64,000 nt of DNA from Adhaeribacter aerolatus (GCF_007991635.1 NZ_BJYS01000001.1:124001-188000), one strand, 5' to 3'. Counted from the stretch's first letter, positions 26,502 through 35,487 are shown. The notes: generated by a model from the sequence alone, not told the origin. Translations and numbers: made by a program.

Positions 26502-27980
26502 ATGAATTTATCCGCTGACCCACAGATTGCCCGTAAAATTACCCGCCTGTATTTGCTGGCTCTCACGGCAGTGGCATTATTATCGGTAGGTGGGCAATAT
26601 TTGGTGCAGCGTTCGCTGGAGAGTCAATCTTCCGATTCGCGGGTGGTAAATATTGCGGGCCGGCAGCGCATGCTTAGCCAGAAAATAACCAAAACGGTTT
26701 TGTTGCTGCAGGAGCAACCCGACAGCTTGCTACTAGCTACTTACCTGGCCGATTTGGATGAGGCGCTGGATTTGTGGCAGAAAAGCCATAAAGGTTTGCA
26801 AAGCGGTTATCTGGCATATATTCAAACACCGGTAAACAACAGCGATTCTACCCGTGCTATGTTTGCGGCCATTAATCCGCTTTTTGGAGCTATCTATAAT
26901 AATGCCACTGCTGTAAGTAAATATTTTCATCAGCAGGGAGACAATATTCCAGTACCAGCGGACATCCGAAACAACATCCGGATAATTCTTGCCAACGAGC
27001 GAACTTACCTGCAAGGCATGAACCAGATTGTTTTTCAGTACGATGCCGAAGCCAAAAGGCGGGTAAACGCCTCGCAGCAAATTGAGCTTATACTATTATT
27101 ATGTACGCTGATTATTCTGGTACTCGAAGGCTTGTTTATTTTCCGGCCGGCTGTGCGGCAAATTCAGCGAACCATTGGGTTGCTCATCGATTCGGAACAA
27201 CGCACCCACCGGGTAAACGAAGAACTGGTTGGGGTAAATAAATCGCTGGAAGAAACCCGCGAAGCCTTACTGCGGGCCACCGACGAAAAATACCGCCAGC
27301 AAATAAACGAGCAGAAAATGCGGTCGGCGTATTTGATTGAAGGTCAGGAGGAAGAACGCAAGCGGGTAGCTTTAGAAATTCACGACGGCCTGGGCCAGAT
27401 GCTGACGGCACTAAAATTTGGCATTGAGAAAATTGGCGACTCGGTAAACAGTACCGTAACCGCGCAGCAAAACCTGGATGAACTCCGCGGTCTGGTGAGC
27501 CAGGCTATTTCGGAAGCCCGCACTATTTCGTTTAATTTAATGCCGGCCGTACTAAACGACTTTGGCATTTCGTCGGCTTTAAAATTACTAACCTCCCAAG
27601 TAGCCTCCAATGCCGGCATTAACGTTACGTTTAATACCAACTGGAACGGCAAAAGATTAACCCGCAACCTCGAAATTGGGCTGTACCGGGTAAGCCAGGA
27701 AGCCCTTAACAACGCAATAAAATACGCCGAAGCTACCGATATCACCGTCGAGCTCTGGCATAAAAAGAAATATATTCACCTAACCATCCTGGACAACGGG
27801 CGCGGCTTTAGTCCCCAGAAATTATCCACCCGTTCGCGCAAAACCGGTCCCTCGCACGGCATCAGCAATATGAAAGAACGCGTTTACATTATTAACGGCG
27901 ATATAAACATAAATTCCAAACCCGGACAGGGCACCCAGATATACGTAAAAGTACCTTTACTCCCAACCGAACATGCATAA
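26502..27980 (+). CDS. NarX-like sensor histidine kinase (PilJ-type sensor, HisKA_3)
   Basis: The 492-residue membrane kinase has TM1 near 16-34, a periplasmic helical sensor (about 35-190) containing NIAGRQRMLSQKI and TM2 near 191-215. A coiled-coil linker, a HisKA_3 domain with phospho-accepting His in ALEIHDGLGQ (about 297) and an HATPase with LYRVSQEALNNAIKYA, LDNGRGFSP and GISNMKERV follow. The NIAGRQRMLSQ stretch corresponds to the P-box of NarX/PilJ-type sensors that bind nitrate in enteric NarX. It overlaps the response regulator by 8 bp and is divergent from the porin. Nitrate or nitrite as signal is inferred from motif plus neighbours. Confidence 0.88.
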   Translation: MNLSADPQIARKITRLYLLALTAVALLSVGGQYLVQRSLESQSSDSRVVNIAGRQRMLSQKITKTVLLLQEQPDSLLLATYLADLDEALDLWQKSHKGLQSGYLAYIQTPVNNSDSTRAMFAAINPLFGAIYNNATAVSKYFHQQGDNIPVPADIRNNIRIILANERTYLQGMNQIVFQYDAEAKRRVNASQQIELILLLCTLIILVLEGLFIFRPAVRQIQRTIGLLIDSEQRTHRVNEELVGVNKSLEETREALLRATDEKYRQQINEQKMRSAYLIEGQEEERKRVALEIHDGLGQMLTALKFGIEKIGDSVNSTVTAQQNLDELRGLVSQAISEARTISFNLMPAVLNDFGISSALKLLTSQVASNAGINVTFNTNWNGKRLTRNLEIGLYRVSQEALNNAIKYAEATDITVELWHKKKYIHLTILDNGRGFSPQKLSTRSRKTGPSHGISNMKERVYIINGDININSKPGQGTQIYVKVPLLPTEHA

Positions 27981-28623
27981 AATAAAAGTAATCTTAGCCG
28001 ACGACCACACCATAGTGCGCAACGGCATTCGGTCTTTACTCGAAGGCCTTACTGATGTAGAAATTATTGGCGAAGCCCAAAATGGTGCCGAAGCCATTAG
28101 TAAAGTGCAGGAACTGGCTCCTGATGTATTAATGATTGATATTGCCATGCCAGTAATGAACGGCATTGAAGCTACCGCCCAGCTCAACAAACTGCATAAA
28201 AGCACCAAATGCCTGATGCTATCGATGCACAACAACGAAGATTATATTCTAAAATCGGTGGAGGCCGGGGCTTACGGCTATTTATTAAAAGATACTACCC
28301 GCGACGAAATGCTGCGGGCCATCCGGACGGTTGCGGGCGGCGAAAAATATTACAGCCCTTCGGTATCCAATATTATTATTAGTTCCTACCTGCAAAAAGT
28401 AAAACTGCCCGAAACAGCGCTGCCGCCAAAAAAGAAGCTGAGCAAACAGGAAAAAGCCATCTTAAAATTTATTGTGGAAGGCTCGAACAGCCGCGAAATT
28501 GCCGAAAAGCTAAACCTCAGCGTACGCACCATCGACAACCACCGGGCCAGCATGATGAAACGCCTGAGCGTAAAAAATGCCGTTGAACTGGTTCGTAAAG
28601 CTTTGGAAGAGAAATTGGTTTAG
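27973..28623 (+). CDS. NarL/FixJ-family response regulator
   Basis: The 216-residue protein has a receiver domain (1-120) with phospho-acceptor Asp in DVLMIDIAMPVMNG (about 55) and acidic ADDHT near residue 11. It also has a LuxR-type HTH (about 150-212) with LSKQEKAILKFIVEGSNSREIA and LSVRTIDNHRASMMKRL. It starts inside the kinase gene, so the two are translationally coupled. It likely binds DNA as a dimer when phosphorylated; the TGAGTA-N4-TACTCA dyads before nirB and the porin are candidate sites. Confidence 0.93.
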   Translation: MHKIKVILADDHTIVRNGIRSLLEGLTDVEIIGEAQNGAEAISKVQELAPDVLMIDIAMPVMNGIEATAQLNKLHKSTKCLMLSMHNNEDYILKSVEAGAYGYLLKDTTRDEMLRAIRTVAGGEKYYSPSVSNIIISSYLQKVKLPETALPPKKKLSKQEKAILKFIVEGSNSREIAEKLNLSVRTIDNHRASMMKRLSVKNAVELVRKALEEKLV

Positions 28624-28823
28624 GTTTTGTTATGAGTACTTCATAATATCAAATAACAGTTGCGTAGTCGGCATGACCATAAATAAAGTAAAGCACCTAC
28701 TTGCATGTAGGAGCGCCAGGCAAACGTCCTCAACTAGCAGCTATTTTGGAGCCTATTTATTAGTATTATAGGGCAGACGCAAGAAGCTCTACAGTAGGAT
28801 TAACAAAGTAGGATTAACAAAGG

Positions 28824-29312
28824 TTAATAAGCCAGCCAGCGGCCACAAACAATAACCCCTACCCACAATAGAATAGAGAAAACAGCGGCAAATTTTGCGC
28901 CTTTAGGAGAAACATTATCTGAATTCCAGACCGAAACCGATGGTAAAGTATATTGGTGAAATACCAGTGCATTCAGTCCGGCTAAAAGCAGCAAAGTCAT
29001 TTTAAACCAAAAGGTCAGGTCGTAACCCAAAACCGAGGCATCGGTTATGAAAAGCAACATACCCGAGGGTATCACTAGCAGTAAGCCTCTTCTGGACCAG
29101 GTTAACAAATGGTTTGCCAGTGCCTTAACGGGTAGTTCCCAGGTATACCCCAGCAGCCGCAAATCAAACATAAAGGCTGCACCTACCAACAAGACAATAC
29201 CTACCAGGTGTACTACTTCCAGCGCCGGATAGAGCCATGCTGATTGCCGGATGGTAACCGCCCAGATGCTATTTTCCAGCCATTGGAGCAAATCAGCGTA
29301 GCGAACCGACAT
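28824..29312 (-). CDS. small integral membrane protein, DUF6644-like
   Basis: The 162-residue protein has four to five hydrophobic helices (about 28-48, 68-90, 95-115, 145-160) and conserved-looking ALEVVHLVGIVLLVGAAFMFDLRLLG and FWFKMTLLLLAGLNALVFH stretches. His residues within the helices (VVHLVG, NALVFH) resemble small heme- or metal-binding membrane families. I place it tentatively with the DUF6644 group. It begins 2 bp after the stop of the upstream secreted protein gene, so the two are one operon. Function unknown. Confidence 0.65.
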   Translation of the reverse strand: MSVRYADLLQWLENSIWAVTIRQSAWLYPALEVVHLVGIVLLVGAAFMFDLRLLGYTWELPVKALANHLLTWSRRGLLLVIPSGMLLFITDASVLGYDLTFWFKMTLLLLAGLNALVFHQYTLPSVSVWNSDNVSPKGAKFAAVFSILLWVGVIVCGRWLAY

Positions 29313-29314
29313 GC

Positions 29315-29671
29315 TTACCGGCGCATTTGATATTCTTTGCCTTGAATAAATATTGTTTCGGCCCGCATTTCATCTTTTACTTCCCGGTGCGGATACCCAA
29401 TTACCCGGATAGTAGTACCCTTTTGCAACATAGCAGCGGTAACCCCTCTTTCCTGCATACGGCTGGTGGGCGCCAGCACTACGGTCCAGGTTTTATCTTT
29501 AAAATTTACTTTAGCAGTAGCATGGGGATTCTCGTAGGTGGCTTGCTGAATAACGCCCGTGTAATCGAGACGCTTCTCCTGGTCATAATTAGCCCAGCCA
29601 TGATGAAAGAAGGTAAAAGCGGTGCTTACGAAAAAGAGAAACAACAGAACAAATAGCTTTATTGAATTCAT
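29315..29671 (-). CDS. secreted DUF6152-like protein
   Basis: The 118-residue protein has a signal peptide (about 1-24) and a small beta-rich domain opening with HHGWANYDQEKRLDYTGVIQQ and containing ENPHATAKVNF, the pattern of the DUF6152 family. It is periplasmic or exported. The family is often found next to small membrane proteins like the one 2 bp downstream. No reaction is known. Confidence 0.7.
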   Translation of the reverse strand: MNSIKLFVLLFLFFVSTAFTFFHHGWANYDQEKRLDYTGVIQQATYENPHATAKVNFKDKTWTVVLAPTSRMQERGVTAAMLQKGTTIRVIGYPHREVKDEMRAETIFIQGKEYQMRR

Positions 29672-30098
29672 AACAAATAGTATTTAGTACAACCTCTTCA
29701 TTACTAACGCAACAGCTTTCAATTTTATATCTACAACGCGCTTAAACTTTAAAGGTTAAAAACATCAACAACCTAAAAGCTTTTGAAAATTAAAATAAAT
29801 TCGAGGGGTACTGGCAATTCCAAAACAACTTAGTTTACGCCCATTCCTGTGGTTTTTAGTAATATTTTTAGATTAAGACCAATTTTAATAGTATCTGTAA
29901 AGACAAACATTTACTCAAACAACCTTATAGTATAGCTATTTCCGGGTTCTCTTGGTAGCTTATGATATAATCAAAAATAAAGATTTACTCTTTCAAGCAT
30001 CCAAAGTATCGTTGGTAGCAATTTTACAAGAAACAGGGGCTGCACTCATCCCCGGATAAAATGGGAATACCAAGGAAACCAGTAAGTTTACCTGTTTA
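29672..30098. other. 427-bp AT-rich intergenic region, no feature seen
   Basis: The spacer between the glycosyltransferase gene and the secreted protein gene is AT-rich, without a supported gene, clear hairpin or repeat. It presumably carries the promoter of the downstream two-gene unit. Confidence 0.5.
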
Positions 30099-30797
30099 TT
30101 ATAGTTTATCTTGCCGGATGAGTTTACGGTAGGTACTTTCAAGTTTAGTTTGAGAAAGACCCAGGTTATATAAAATATAAACCAGAAAGAATATTGCCTG
30201 GGTTTTATAGATGCCATTCTCCAGATATTTCCGGGCTGAAGTTATAACCGGCCTTTTTATAACTTTAAAAGAACCTATTTGGCTGAGTTGTTTAATAATA
30301 TGCTGATCTTCCAGCACCAGGTGTTTTTCGCAGAAGCCTCCTACTGCCAAAAATTTATCTTTTGCTAAGAACAAACTTTGATCGCCGAAGCGGAATGCAT
30401 TCAGATTGAACCGGGTAAACCAGCAATTTGCCTTCAGAAACCAATGTGGATAGTCAAAAGCCAACCTGAAACAGCCCGCACTGGTACCTTGGTTAAACAA
30501 TGCAACTATCTCCTGGGTAAAACCCGGTGGCGGAATAGTATCGGCGTGCAGGAAATAAAGAATATGCTGGGTGGCCAGTGCGGCGCCGTAGTTCATTTGG
30601 GCCGCCCGTCCTTTCTTCGGACAAATAACGACTTTTGCTCCTTCGGATTTTGCCCAATCAATTGTATTGTCCTGGCTATTCGCATCTACCACAATAACCT
30701 CTGCAATTAAACCGGCAATATCGTTGTTTCTTAAAGCTTTTAAGGTGGCTTTAATATGACTTTCTTCCTGGTAGGTCGGAATAATTACACTAATCAT
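30099..30797 (-). CDS. family 2 glycosyltransferase, TIGR04283-like
   Basis: The 232-residue GT-A protein starts MISVIIPTYQEESHIKATL and has VVDANSQDNT (about 35-44), KKGRAAQMNYGA (about 61-72) and a D-x-D-like LHADTIPP (about 83-90). GCFRLAFDY and FRFGDQSLF follow. These match the TIGR04283 glycosyltransferases, some of which are proposed in arsenosugar synthesis. No arsenic gene is nearby, so the acceptor is unknown. It stands alone on the minus strand. Confidence 0.85.
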   Translation of the reverse strand: MISVIIPTYQEESHIKATLKALRNNDIAGLIAEVIVVDANSQDNTIDWAKSEGAKVVICPKKGRAAQMNYGAALATQHILYFLHADTIPPPGFTQEIVALFNQGTSAGCFRLAFDYPHWFLKANCWFTRFNLNAFRFGDQSLFLAKDKFLAVGGFCEKHLVLEDQHIIKQLSQIGSFKVIKRPVITSARKYLENGIYKTQAIFFLVYILYNLGLSQTKLESTYRKLIRQDKL

Positions 30798-30980
30798 ACA
30801 GCAACAAGTTGAAACCCAAAGCAGCCACTCTATTTATTTAACTTCGACCTGGCTTTAAATTATTGATACGGCGACGGAGCGTAAAAAATCTAAGCGGCAA
30901 ACCACTTAATCGGCCTAGTACCCCAACTCTTCTCCCTGCTTGGAAGATTCGCCTGCAAAGTTCAATATTATTTAAGCTGT

Positions 30981-31934
30981 CTAATTCCCGTCTACCCAAA
31001 ATTCGCTGAAACGAAACAGATTTTTACTTTTAGGATCAATGTCTATTTTAACGCCGTGCATATCGTATTCACCAAAAACCATTACAGAAGTAAAATTGGT
31101 TAAGAGTTTGCCACTGGCATTTACCAGTGGTTTCTCAATTAAAAAACGGTGGTAATCGCCGTACACGAGTAAGACCGGGCGTTTAAATTTTTCTACCCGA
31201 TCGCGTAATTTCTGAACTATTTTAAAATGGCCGGAGGCTTTATCGCCTTTAAAGTTCATGGCGGCTTGGGTAAACAGAACCACCCCTTTGTGTTTTTTTC
31301 TATCTGCTTCGTCAAAAATATAATCCAGCCAATCCAGGTTGGCTGCGTCACGCTCGTAAAATTCCTGGTTTTTATCCGGGTCCGATTGCAGGTTGTTATT
31401 GCTGCCAACTACATGAATGGTACCAAAACTAATTTTAGCATGTTCCCAGTACTGGTTTTCTACAAACTTCTCAAAACCCTTGCGATTGCTTTGGTTAAAG
31501 GTCGGCAATGGTTTTTTACCCAACGATTGGCGGCCATCGTAAAATACACTTCTTAGTTTTTGCAACCGTTCTACTGTATTATAATTACCGCTCGCCGGCC
31601 GGTAACAATCAGTCCAGTCATTATCGCCGGGCGTAAAAATAAGCGGACCTTTAAACTGCATAAACATACTTTTAATCAGTTCGAAGTAGGCATCGCTGCA
31701 ATCGGAATAGCCATTTTTGATATCGCCCACGTGCACCGCCAAGTAAGGATTAGCCTGGTTTACCGCAGCCGTTAATTTTTTAAAACGCTCAAAATCTGCC
31801 GGTACATGGTAGGGCATATCGCCAAAAGCAATTATGGAAAAGCGCTTTTGCGCCTGCACCTGAAGAAAACTTACATAAAATAATAAGGATAAAAGAAATT
31901 TTAATTTAGAAAAATGTAAAGGTTGCAAAATCAT
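30981..31934 (-). CDS. secreted metallophosphoesterase
   Basis: The 317-residue protein has a signal peptide (about 1-28, ending VQAQ) and the calcineurin-like phosphoesterase motif series: FGDMPYH (about 37), HVGDIKNG (about 67), TPGDNDWTD (about 100) and VYGDYHRF near 258. The first motif is GDM rather than the usual D-x-H. Two metals probably bind these residues. The substrate is unknown; export suggests scavenging or envelope roles. It is monocistronic on the minus strand. Confidence 0.8.
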   Translation of the reverse strand: MILQPLHFSKLKFLLSLLFYVSFLQVQAQKRFSIIAFGDMPYHVPADFERFKKLTAAVNQANPYLAVHVGDIKNGYSDCSDAYFELIKSMFMQFKGPLIFTPGDNDWTDCYRPASGNYNTVERLQKLRSVFYDGRQSLGKKPLPTFNQSNRKGFEKFVENQYWEHAKISFGTIHVVGSNNNLQSDPDKNQEFYERDAANLDWLDYIFDEADRKKHKGVVLFTQAAMNFKGDKASGHFKIVQKLRDRVEKFKRPVLLVYGDYHRFLIEKPLVNASGKLLTNFTSVMVFGEYDMHGVKIDIDPKSKNLFRFSEFWVDGN

Positions 31935-32094
31935 AACACAATTAATTTACCCGTGTGGCTTAAATTTTTCCTTTAATTTACTTTAGACCGGTGCCAATCA
32001 GGAGTTGTTACCTAAAAACAAATATAAGCTGAAGCTTCTGAATAGACATTGCTGAACGGTTTTAACATAGATTTTTCTTAAAGTCAAATGCGGT

Positions 32095-32169
32095 GGACCC
32101 CACTTGGAATTGAACCAAGCACCCACTGATTATGAGTCAGTTGCTCTAACCAGAATAAACTATAGGCTC
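32095..32169 (-). pseudogene. degenerate tRNA(CAU) copy
   Basis: This 75-nt stretch aligns with the intact tRNA at 33549-33622 and keeps the identical anticodon arm (ACTGACTCATAATCAGT) and T-arm. It has an acceptor mismatch (G3-G70), a D-stem reduced to wobble pairs (GTTT for GCTC), an extra D-loop base and C at position 73. Homology reaches about 14 bp past the 5' end. Expression is unlikely but cannot be excluded. Confidence 0.7.
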
Positions 32170-32218
32170 GTTAAAGAGAATTTAACTGTATAATTTAGCT
32201 TCTCTAATTATGTATCTG

Positions 32219-32290
32219 AAAGTAAACTATAAATTATGTTAGTTTACTCAAGGGTACTAAAGTAAACTAACATAATTTATAGTTTACTTT
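32219..32290. promoter_or_regulatory. 72-bp nested palindrome upstream of fic (operator-like)
   Basis: Two 30-nt arms (32219-32248 and 32261-32290) are exact reverse complements around a 12-nt spacer, ending 18 bp before the Fic start codon. Each arm is itself a dyad of AGTAAACTA and TAGTTTACT, so there are four half-sites. Placement over the promoter or leader suggests autoregulation by the HTH-containing Fic protein; that is inference. Confidence 0.75.
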
Positions 32291-32308
32291 GTAGCAGAAA
32301 ATAATCTC

Positions 32309-33451
32309 ATGAGCATACAGCTTGAAAAATATAAAGCCGGACATTGGCAGCCAGCGACTGGCTATAAATACTTTATGCCGGCCAAGATAAACGATCAATG
32401 GCAATGGAACGATGCGCAGCTAAATACTTTACTGGAAAAAGCATCAATCCGATTAGGAGAGCTTAACTCTTATGCCCGTCTGGTACCCAACATAGATTTA
32501 TTCATTTCGCTGCACGTTACCAAAGAAGCCGTAGTATCAAGCCGGATTGAGGGTACACAGACCAATATTGCCGAAGCGATGTTGCCTGAAGAAGAAATTA
32601 CTCCCAAAAGACGAAACGATTGGAAAGAAGTTAATAATTATACGAATGCTCTAAATGAGGCCATAAAAGGCTTAGAAAAATTACCGTTGTCTTCCCGGTT
32701 ACTGAAGCAGGCGCATCAGAGACTATTAAGTGGTGTAAGAGGCGAACATAAATTACCTGGGGAATTCCGTAGTAGCCAAAATTGGATAGGTGGTAGCGGC
32801 CCCGCCGATGCGATTTTTGTTCCGCCAGCCCACCCTCATGTAGATGCGCTAATCGGCGATTTAGAAAATTTTCTGCATAACGATCAAATTAACGTTCCAT
32901 CTCTTATTCGCATTGCTATTGCCCATTATCAATTCGAAACTATCCACCCATTTTTGGACGGCAACGGACGAATAGGCCGTTTACTCATAACCTTGTTTCT
33001 GGTAGATCAAGCCATTCTGCATCAGCCGCTTTTATACTTATCGACTTACTTCGAAAAAAACAAATCTCATTATTATGATAACCTTACCCGAGTCCGGGAG
33101 AAAAACGATATGCTGCACTGGCTCAAATACTTTCTTATTGGTGTAGAAAGAACGGCACAAGAGGCGGTAGATACGCTTTCAAAAATCATTAAGTTAAAAC
33201 AAGACCTCGAGAACAACATACATCAGCATTGGGGAAAGCGCACCCAGTCGGCGCTGAAATTACTTTTGCGGTTATTTGTGCAACCAATAGTAACGGTAAA
33301 AGATGTACAAGGCATCTGCCAGCTTAGCAAAAAATCGGCCGGCGAATTAACAGAAAGCTTCCAGAAGTCAGGAACGCTGGTAGAACAAACAGGACAGAGC
33401 CGCAACCGAATTTACTACTTTGTGCCTTATTTAGATTTATTTAAGGGCTAA
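32309..33451 (+). CDS. Fic family protein with N-terminal inhibitory motif and C-terminal HTH
   Basis: The 380-residue protein has a Fic_N-type domain with the class II inhibitory motif SSRIEG (77-82, S/T-x-x-x-E-G). The Fic domain has the complete catalytic loop HPFLDGNGRIGR (from about 213). A C-terminal region (about 300-375) looks like a winged HTH (TVKDVQGICQLSKKSAGELTE). Family members transfer AMP to hydroxyl side chains; the intact His and Arg indicate activity, held in check by the inhibitory Glu. No antitoxin gene is adjacent. It lies between two tRNA copies and behind a large palindrome, which suggests self-regulation and possible past mobility. Confidence 0.9.
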   Translation: MSIQLEKYKAGHWQPATGYKYFMPAKINDQWQWNDAQLNTLLEKASIRLGELNSYARLVPNIDLFISLHVTKEAVVSSRIEGTQTNIAEAMLPEEEITPKRRNDWKEVNNYTNALNEAIKGLEKLPLSSRLLKQAHQRLLSGVRGEHKLPGEFRSSQNWIGGSGPADAIFVPPAHPHVDALIGDLENFLHNDQINVPSLIRIAIAHYQFETIHPFLDGNGRIGRLLITLFLVDQAILHQPLLYLSTYFEKNKSHYYDNLTRVREKNDMLHWLKYFLIGVERTAQEAVDTLSKIIKLKQDLENNIHQHWGKRTQSALKLLLRLFVQPIVTVKDVQGICQLSKKSAGELTESFQKSGTLVEQTGQSRNRIYYFVPYLDLFKG

Positions 33452-33501
33452 TGCTAACATAAGGCAAATGAGCCTTAATATTAGTTAAATGGCAGGTAAA
33501 T

Positions 33502-33540
33502 AAAAAAGCACTTACCGAATTGCTTCATGTAAGTGCTTGA
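33502..33540 (-). terminator. terminator of the tRNA transcript
   Basis: On the minus strand AAGCACTTAC pairs with GTAAGTGCTT across a 13-nt loop and is followed by TTTT, 10 nt beyond the tRNA 3' end. Confidence 0.75.
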
Positions 33541-33548
33541 TTATGAAG

Positions 33549-33622
33549 TGGGCCCACTTGGAATCGAACCAAGCACCTACTGATTATGAGTCAGTTGCTC
33601 TAACCGAATGAGCTATAGGCCC
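33549..33622 (-). tRNA. tRNA with anticodon CAU (Ile2 or elongator Met)
   Basis: The 74-nt cloverleaf has acceptor GGGCCTA pairing with TGGGCCC, a D arm GCTC/GAGC, anticodon stem ACTGA/TCAGT with loop CTCATAA and a T arm with GGTTCGATTCC. Discriminator base is A and no CCA is encoded. CAU could be the lysidine-modified Ile2 tRNA or elongator Met; sequence alone does not settle it. It is not an initiator, as the anticodon stem lacks three G-C pairs. Confidence 0.9.
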
Positions 33623-33656
33623 GTCAAAAAGAATTTCTGTTCTCTTTGATTTTGGA

Positions 33657-33680
33657 GGTGCAATTTTACATATTTGCACC
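33657..33680. promoter_or_regulatory. 7-10-7 dyad between tRNA and HAD gene
   Basis: GGTGCAA (33657-33663) and TTGCACC (33674-33680) flank 10 nt, about 48 bp before the HAD gene start and upstream of the tRNA on its own strand. It could be an operator for either; weak. Confidence 0.25.
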
Positions 33681-33728
33681 GCATTTTCCAAACAAATACT
33701 TAACCTTTTTAGAATAAATTTGACTCCT

Positions 33729-34358
33729 ATGCTACTGGACGGCATTAAAAATATTATTTTCGATTTAGGCGGCGTTATTATTAATATACGGTTTCAGTTA
33801 GCGCTGGATGCCTTTCAGAAACTAAGTAAAAGCGGTAAGGTGCTGGAGTTTACCCAACAACAGCAATCGGCTTTGTTCGATGCCTACGAAACCGGCCGTA
33901 TTTCGGATACTGAATTCCGCGATGGCCTGCGGCAACATTACGAGATAGAAGCCACCGACGAAGAAATAGATGCCGCCTGGAATGCTTTGCTCCTGGATAT
34001 ACCGAAAGAGCGGATTGCCCTGTTGCGGGAACTCGGTAAAAAATACCGTTTGTTTTTGCTGAGTAACACCAATGCCATTCACCTGGTAAAATTCACCCAG
34101 CTTGTAGCCGATAAGTTTACTATTCCGAGCCTCGACGCGCTGTTCGAGAAAACGTATTATTCGCACCTGATAGGGCAACGCAAGCCCGATGCCATCGTAT
34201 TTGAGCAGATACTGGCCCAGAATAATTTACAGGCAGCCGAAACACTTTTTGTCGACGACAGCATCCAACACATCGAGGGGGCGAAAACCGTAGGATTACA
34301 CACGTTGTTTCTGGCGCCTCCCCTTACCATAAACGAGGCTTTTAAAGATGCTTTATAA
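33729..34358 (+). CDS. HAD superfamily hydrolase
   Basis: ATG at 33729 starts MLLDGIKNIIFDLGGVIINI; a TTG three codons earlier is a less likely start. The 209-residue protein has HAD motifs FDLGGV (motif I with the nucleophile Asp; the second residue after it is Gly rather than Asp), LLSNTN (motif II), QRKPD (motif III Lys) and FVDDS (motif IV). The spacing resembles subfamily IA phosphatases. The G at DxG rather than DxD is common in this HAD branch and makes phosphatase activity less certain. It overlaps the M50 protease gene by 11 bp. Confidence 0.88.
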   Translation: MLLDGIKNIIFDLGGVIINIRFQLALDAFQKLSKSGKVLEFTQQQQSALFDAYETGRISDTEFRDGLRQHYEIEATDEEIDAAWNALLLDIPKERIALLRELGKKYRLFLLSNTNAIHLVKFTQLVADKFTIPSLDALFEKTYYSHLIGQRKPDAIVFEQILAQNNLQAAETLFVDDSIQHIEGAKTVGLHTLFLAPPLTINEAFKDAL

Positions 34359-35487
34359 AAAAGCAAAGGGGTACGCCCTGCATATTTTTTTATTTTTACT
34401 AACCTTACTTACCACTACCATTGCCGGGGCCGAATGGCTTTACGGGCGATCCATTTTTGGGCTTAATGAGGAATATAGCCTGGTTCAGGGAATAGACTGG
34501 CAACGGCTACAAGGCGGCTTGCTTTTTTCTTTGCCGTTCCTGTTTGTGCTGACCTGCCATGAGTTTGGTCATTATTTTACGGCGCGGTATTACAAAATAC
34601 GGGTAACGCTGCCTTATTACATTCCAATCTGGCTGGGTTTTACGTCTACTATTGGTACCATGGGGGCATTTATCCGGATTAAAGACCGGATATTTTCGAA
34701 GAAAGAGTTTTTTGATGTGGGCATTGCCGGTCCGCTGGCCGGGTTTGTGGTGGCTTTGCCGCTGCTGTATTACGGCTTTACCCATTTGCCCGAGCCCGAA
34801 TATATATTCCAGATTCACCCGGATTACAAGCAATATGGTTTAGACTACCCTAAATACGTGTATCAGAATACCCTAGGCACGATTACTTTGGGCGACAACC
34901 TGTTATTCCTGTTTTTTGAAAATTATGTAGCCGATCCACGGCTTTTGCCAAACCAGTACGAGATAATTCATTACCCTTTACTGTTCGCCGGCTACTTATC
35001 TTTATTTTTCACTGCACTTAATTTGTTACCCATTGGGCAGTTGGATGGAGGCCATATTCTGTACGGTTTAATCGGGTACCGCAATTTCAACCGGTTATCT
35101 CCGGTTCTGTTTTTTGTTTTTATTTTCTATGCCGGGCTCGGCATTTTATCACCCTATGTACCCATGGAAACAGCCCAGTGGCTTTACCCGGCTTATGCCT
35201 TTTACCTTTTCCTGGTATTTCAGCGTACGGTGCCGCATGTAAAGTATGCTTTTATGCAGATGGGGGTAGTTATGGCCGTGCAGTTTGGCCTGGCCTGGCT
35301 GTTCCCAGATTTACACGGTTATCCGGGGTGGCTATTATTCGGACTCCTACTATCGCGGTTTTTAGGAATATTTCACCCACCGGCACCCGATGAGCGGCCT
35401 CTTTCAACGGGCCGGAAAGTTCTAGGCTGTGTAGCTCTATTGATTTTTATTTTGTGCTTCTCACCTACCCCTTTAGTAATCAGGTAA
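34348..35487 (+). CDS. site-2 protease family (M50) membrane metalloprotease
   Basis: The 379-residue membrane protein carries the zinc motif HEFGH (71-75) in a hydrophobic segment and the second M50 motif QLDGGH (about 231), which gives the third ligand. About eight TM helices are predicted by hydrophobicity. It resembles the EGY1/Rip1-like S2P group without a PDZ domain. It would cleave within membranes, for example anti-sigma factors or signal peptides. Translation is probably coupled to the upstream HAD gene, whose 3' end it overlaps. Confidence 0.88.
   Translation: MLYKKAKGYALHIFLFLLTLLTTTIAGAEWLYGRSIFGLNEEYSLVQGIDWQRLQGGLLFSLPFLFVLTCHEFGHYFTARYYKIRVTLPYYIPIWLGFTSTIGTMGAFIRIKDRIFSKKEFFDVGIAGPLAGFVVALPLLYYGFTHLPEPEYIFQIHPDYKQYGLDYPKYVYQNTLGTITLGDNLLFLFFENYVADPRLLPNQYEIIHYPLLFAGYLSLFFTALNLLPIGQLDGGHILYGLIGYRNFNRLSPVLFFVFIFYAGLGILSPYVPMETAQWLYPAYAFYLFLVFQRTVPHVKYAFMQMGVVMAVQFGLAWLFPDLHGYPGWLLFGLLLSRFLGIFHPPAPDERPLSTGRKVLGCVALLIFILCFSPTPLVIR

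Noticed and set aside
29993-30217. 74-codon frame on the minus strand overlapping the glycosyltransferase end
   Set aside because: It shares the 3' part of the glycosyltransferase gene in another frame and has no recognisable domain.
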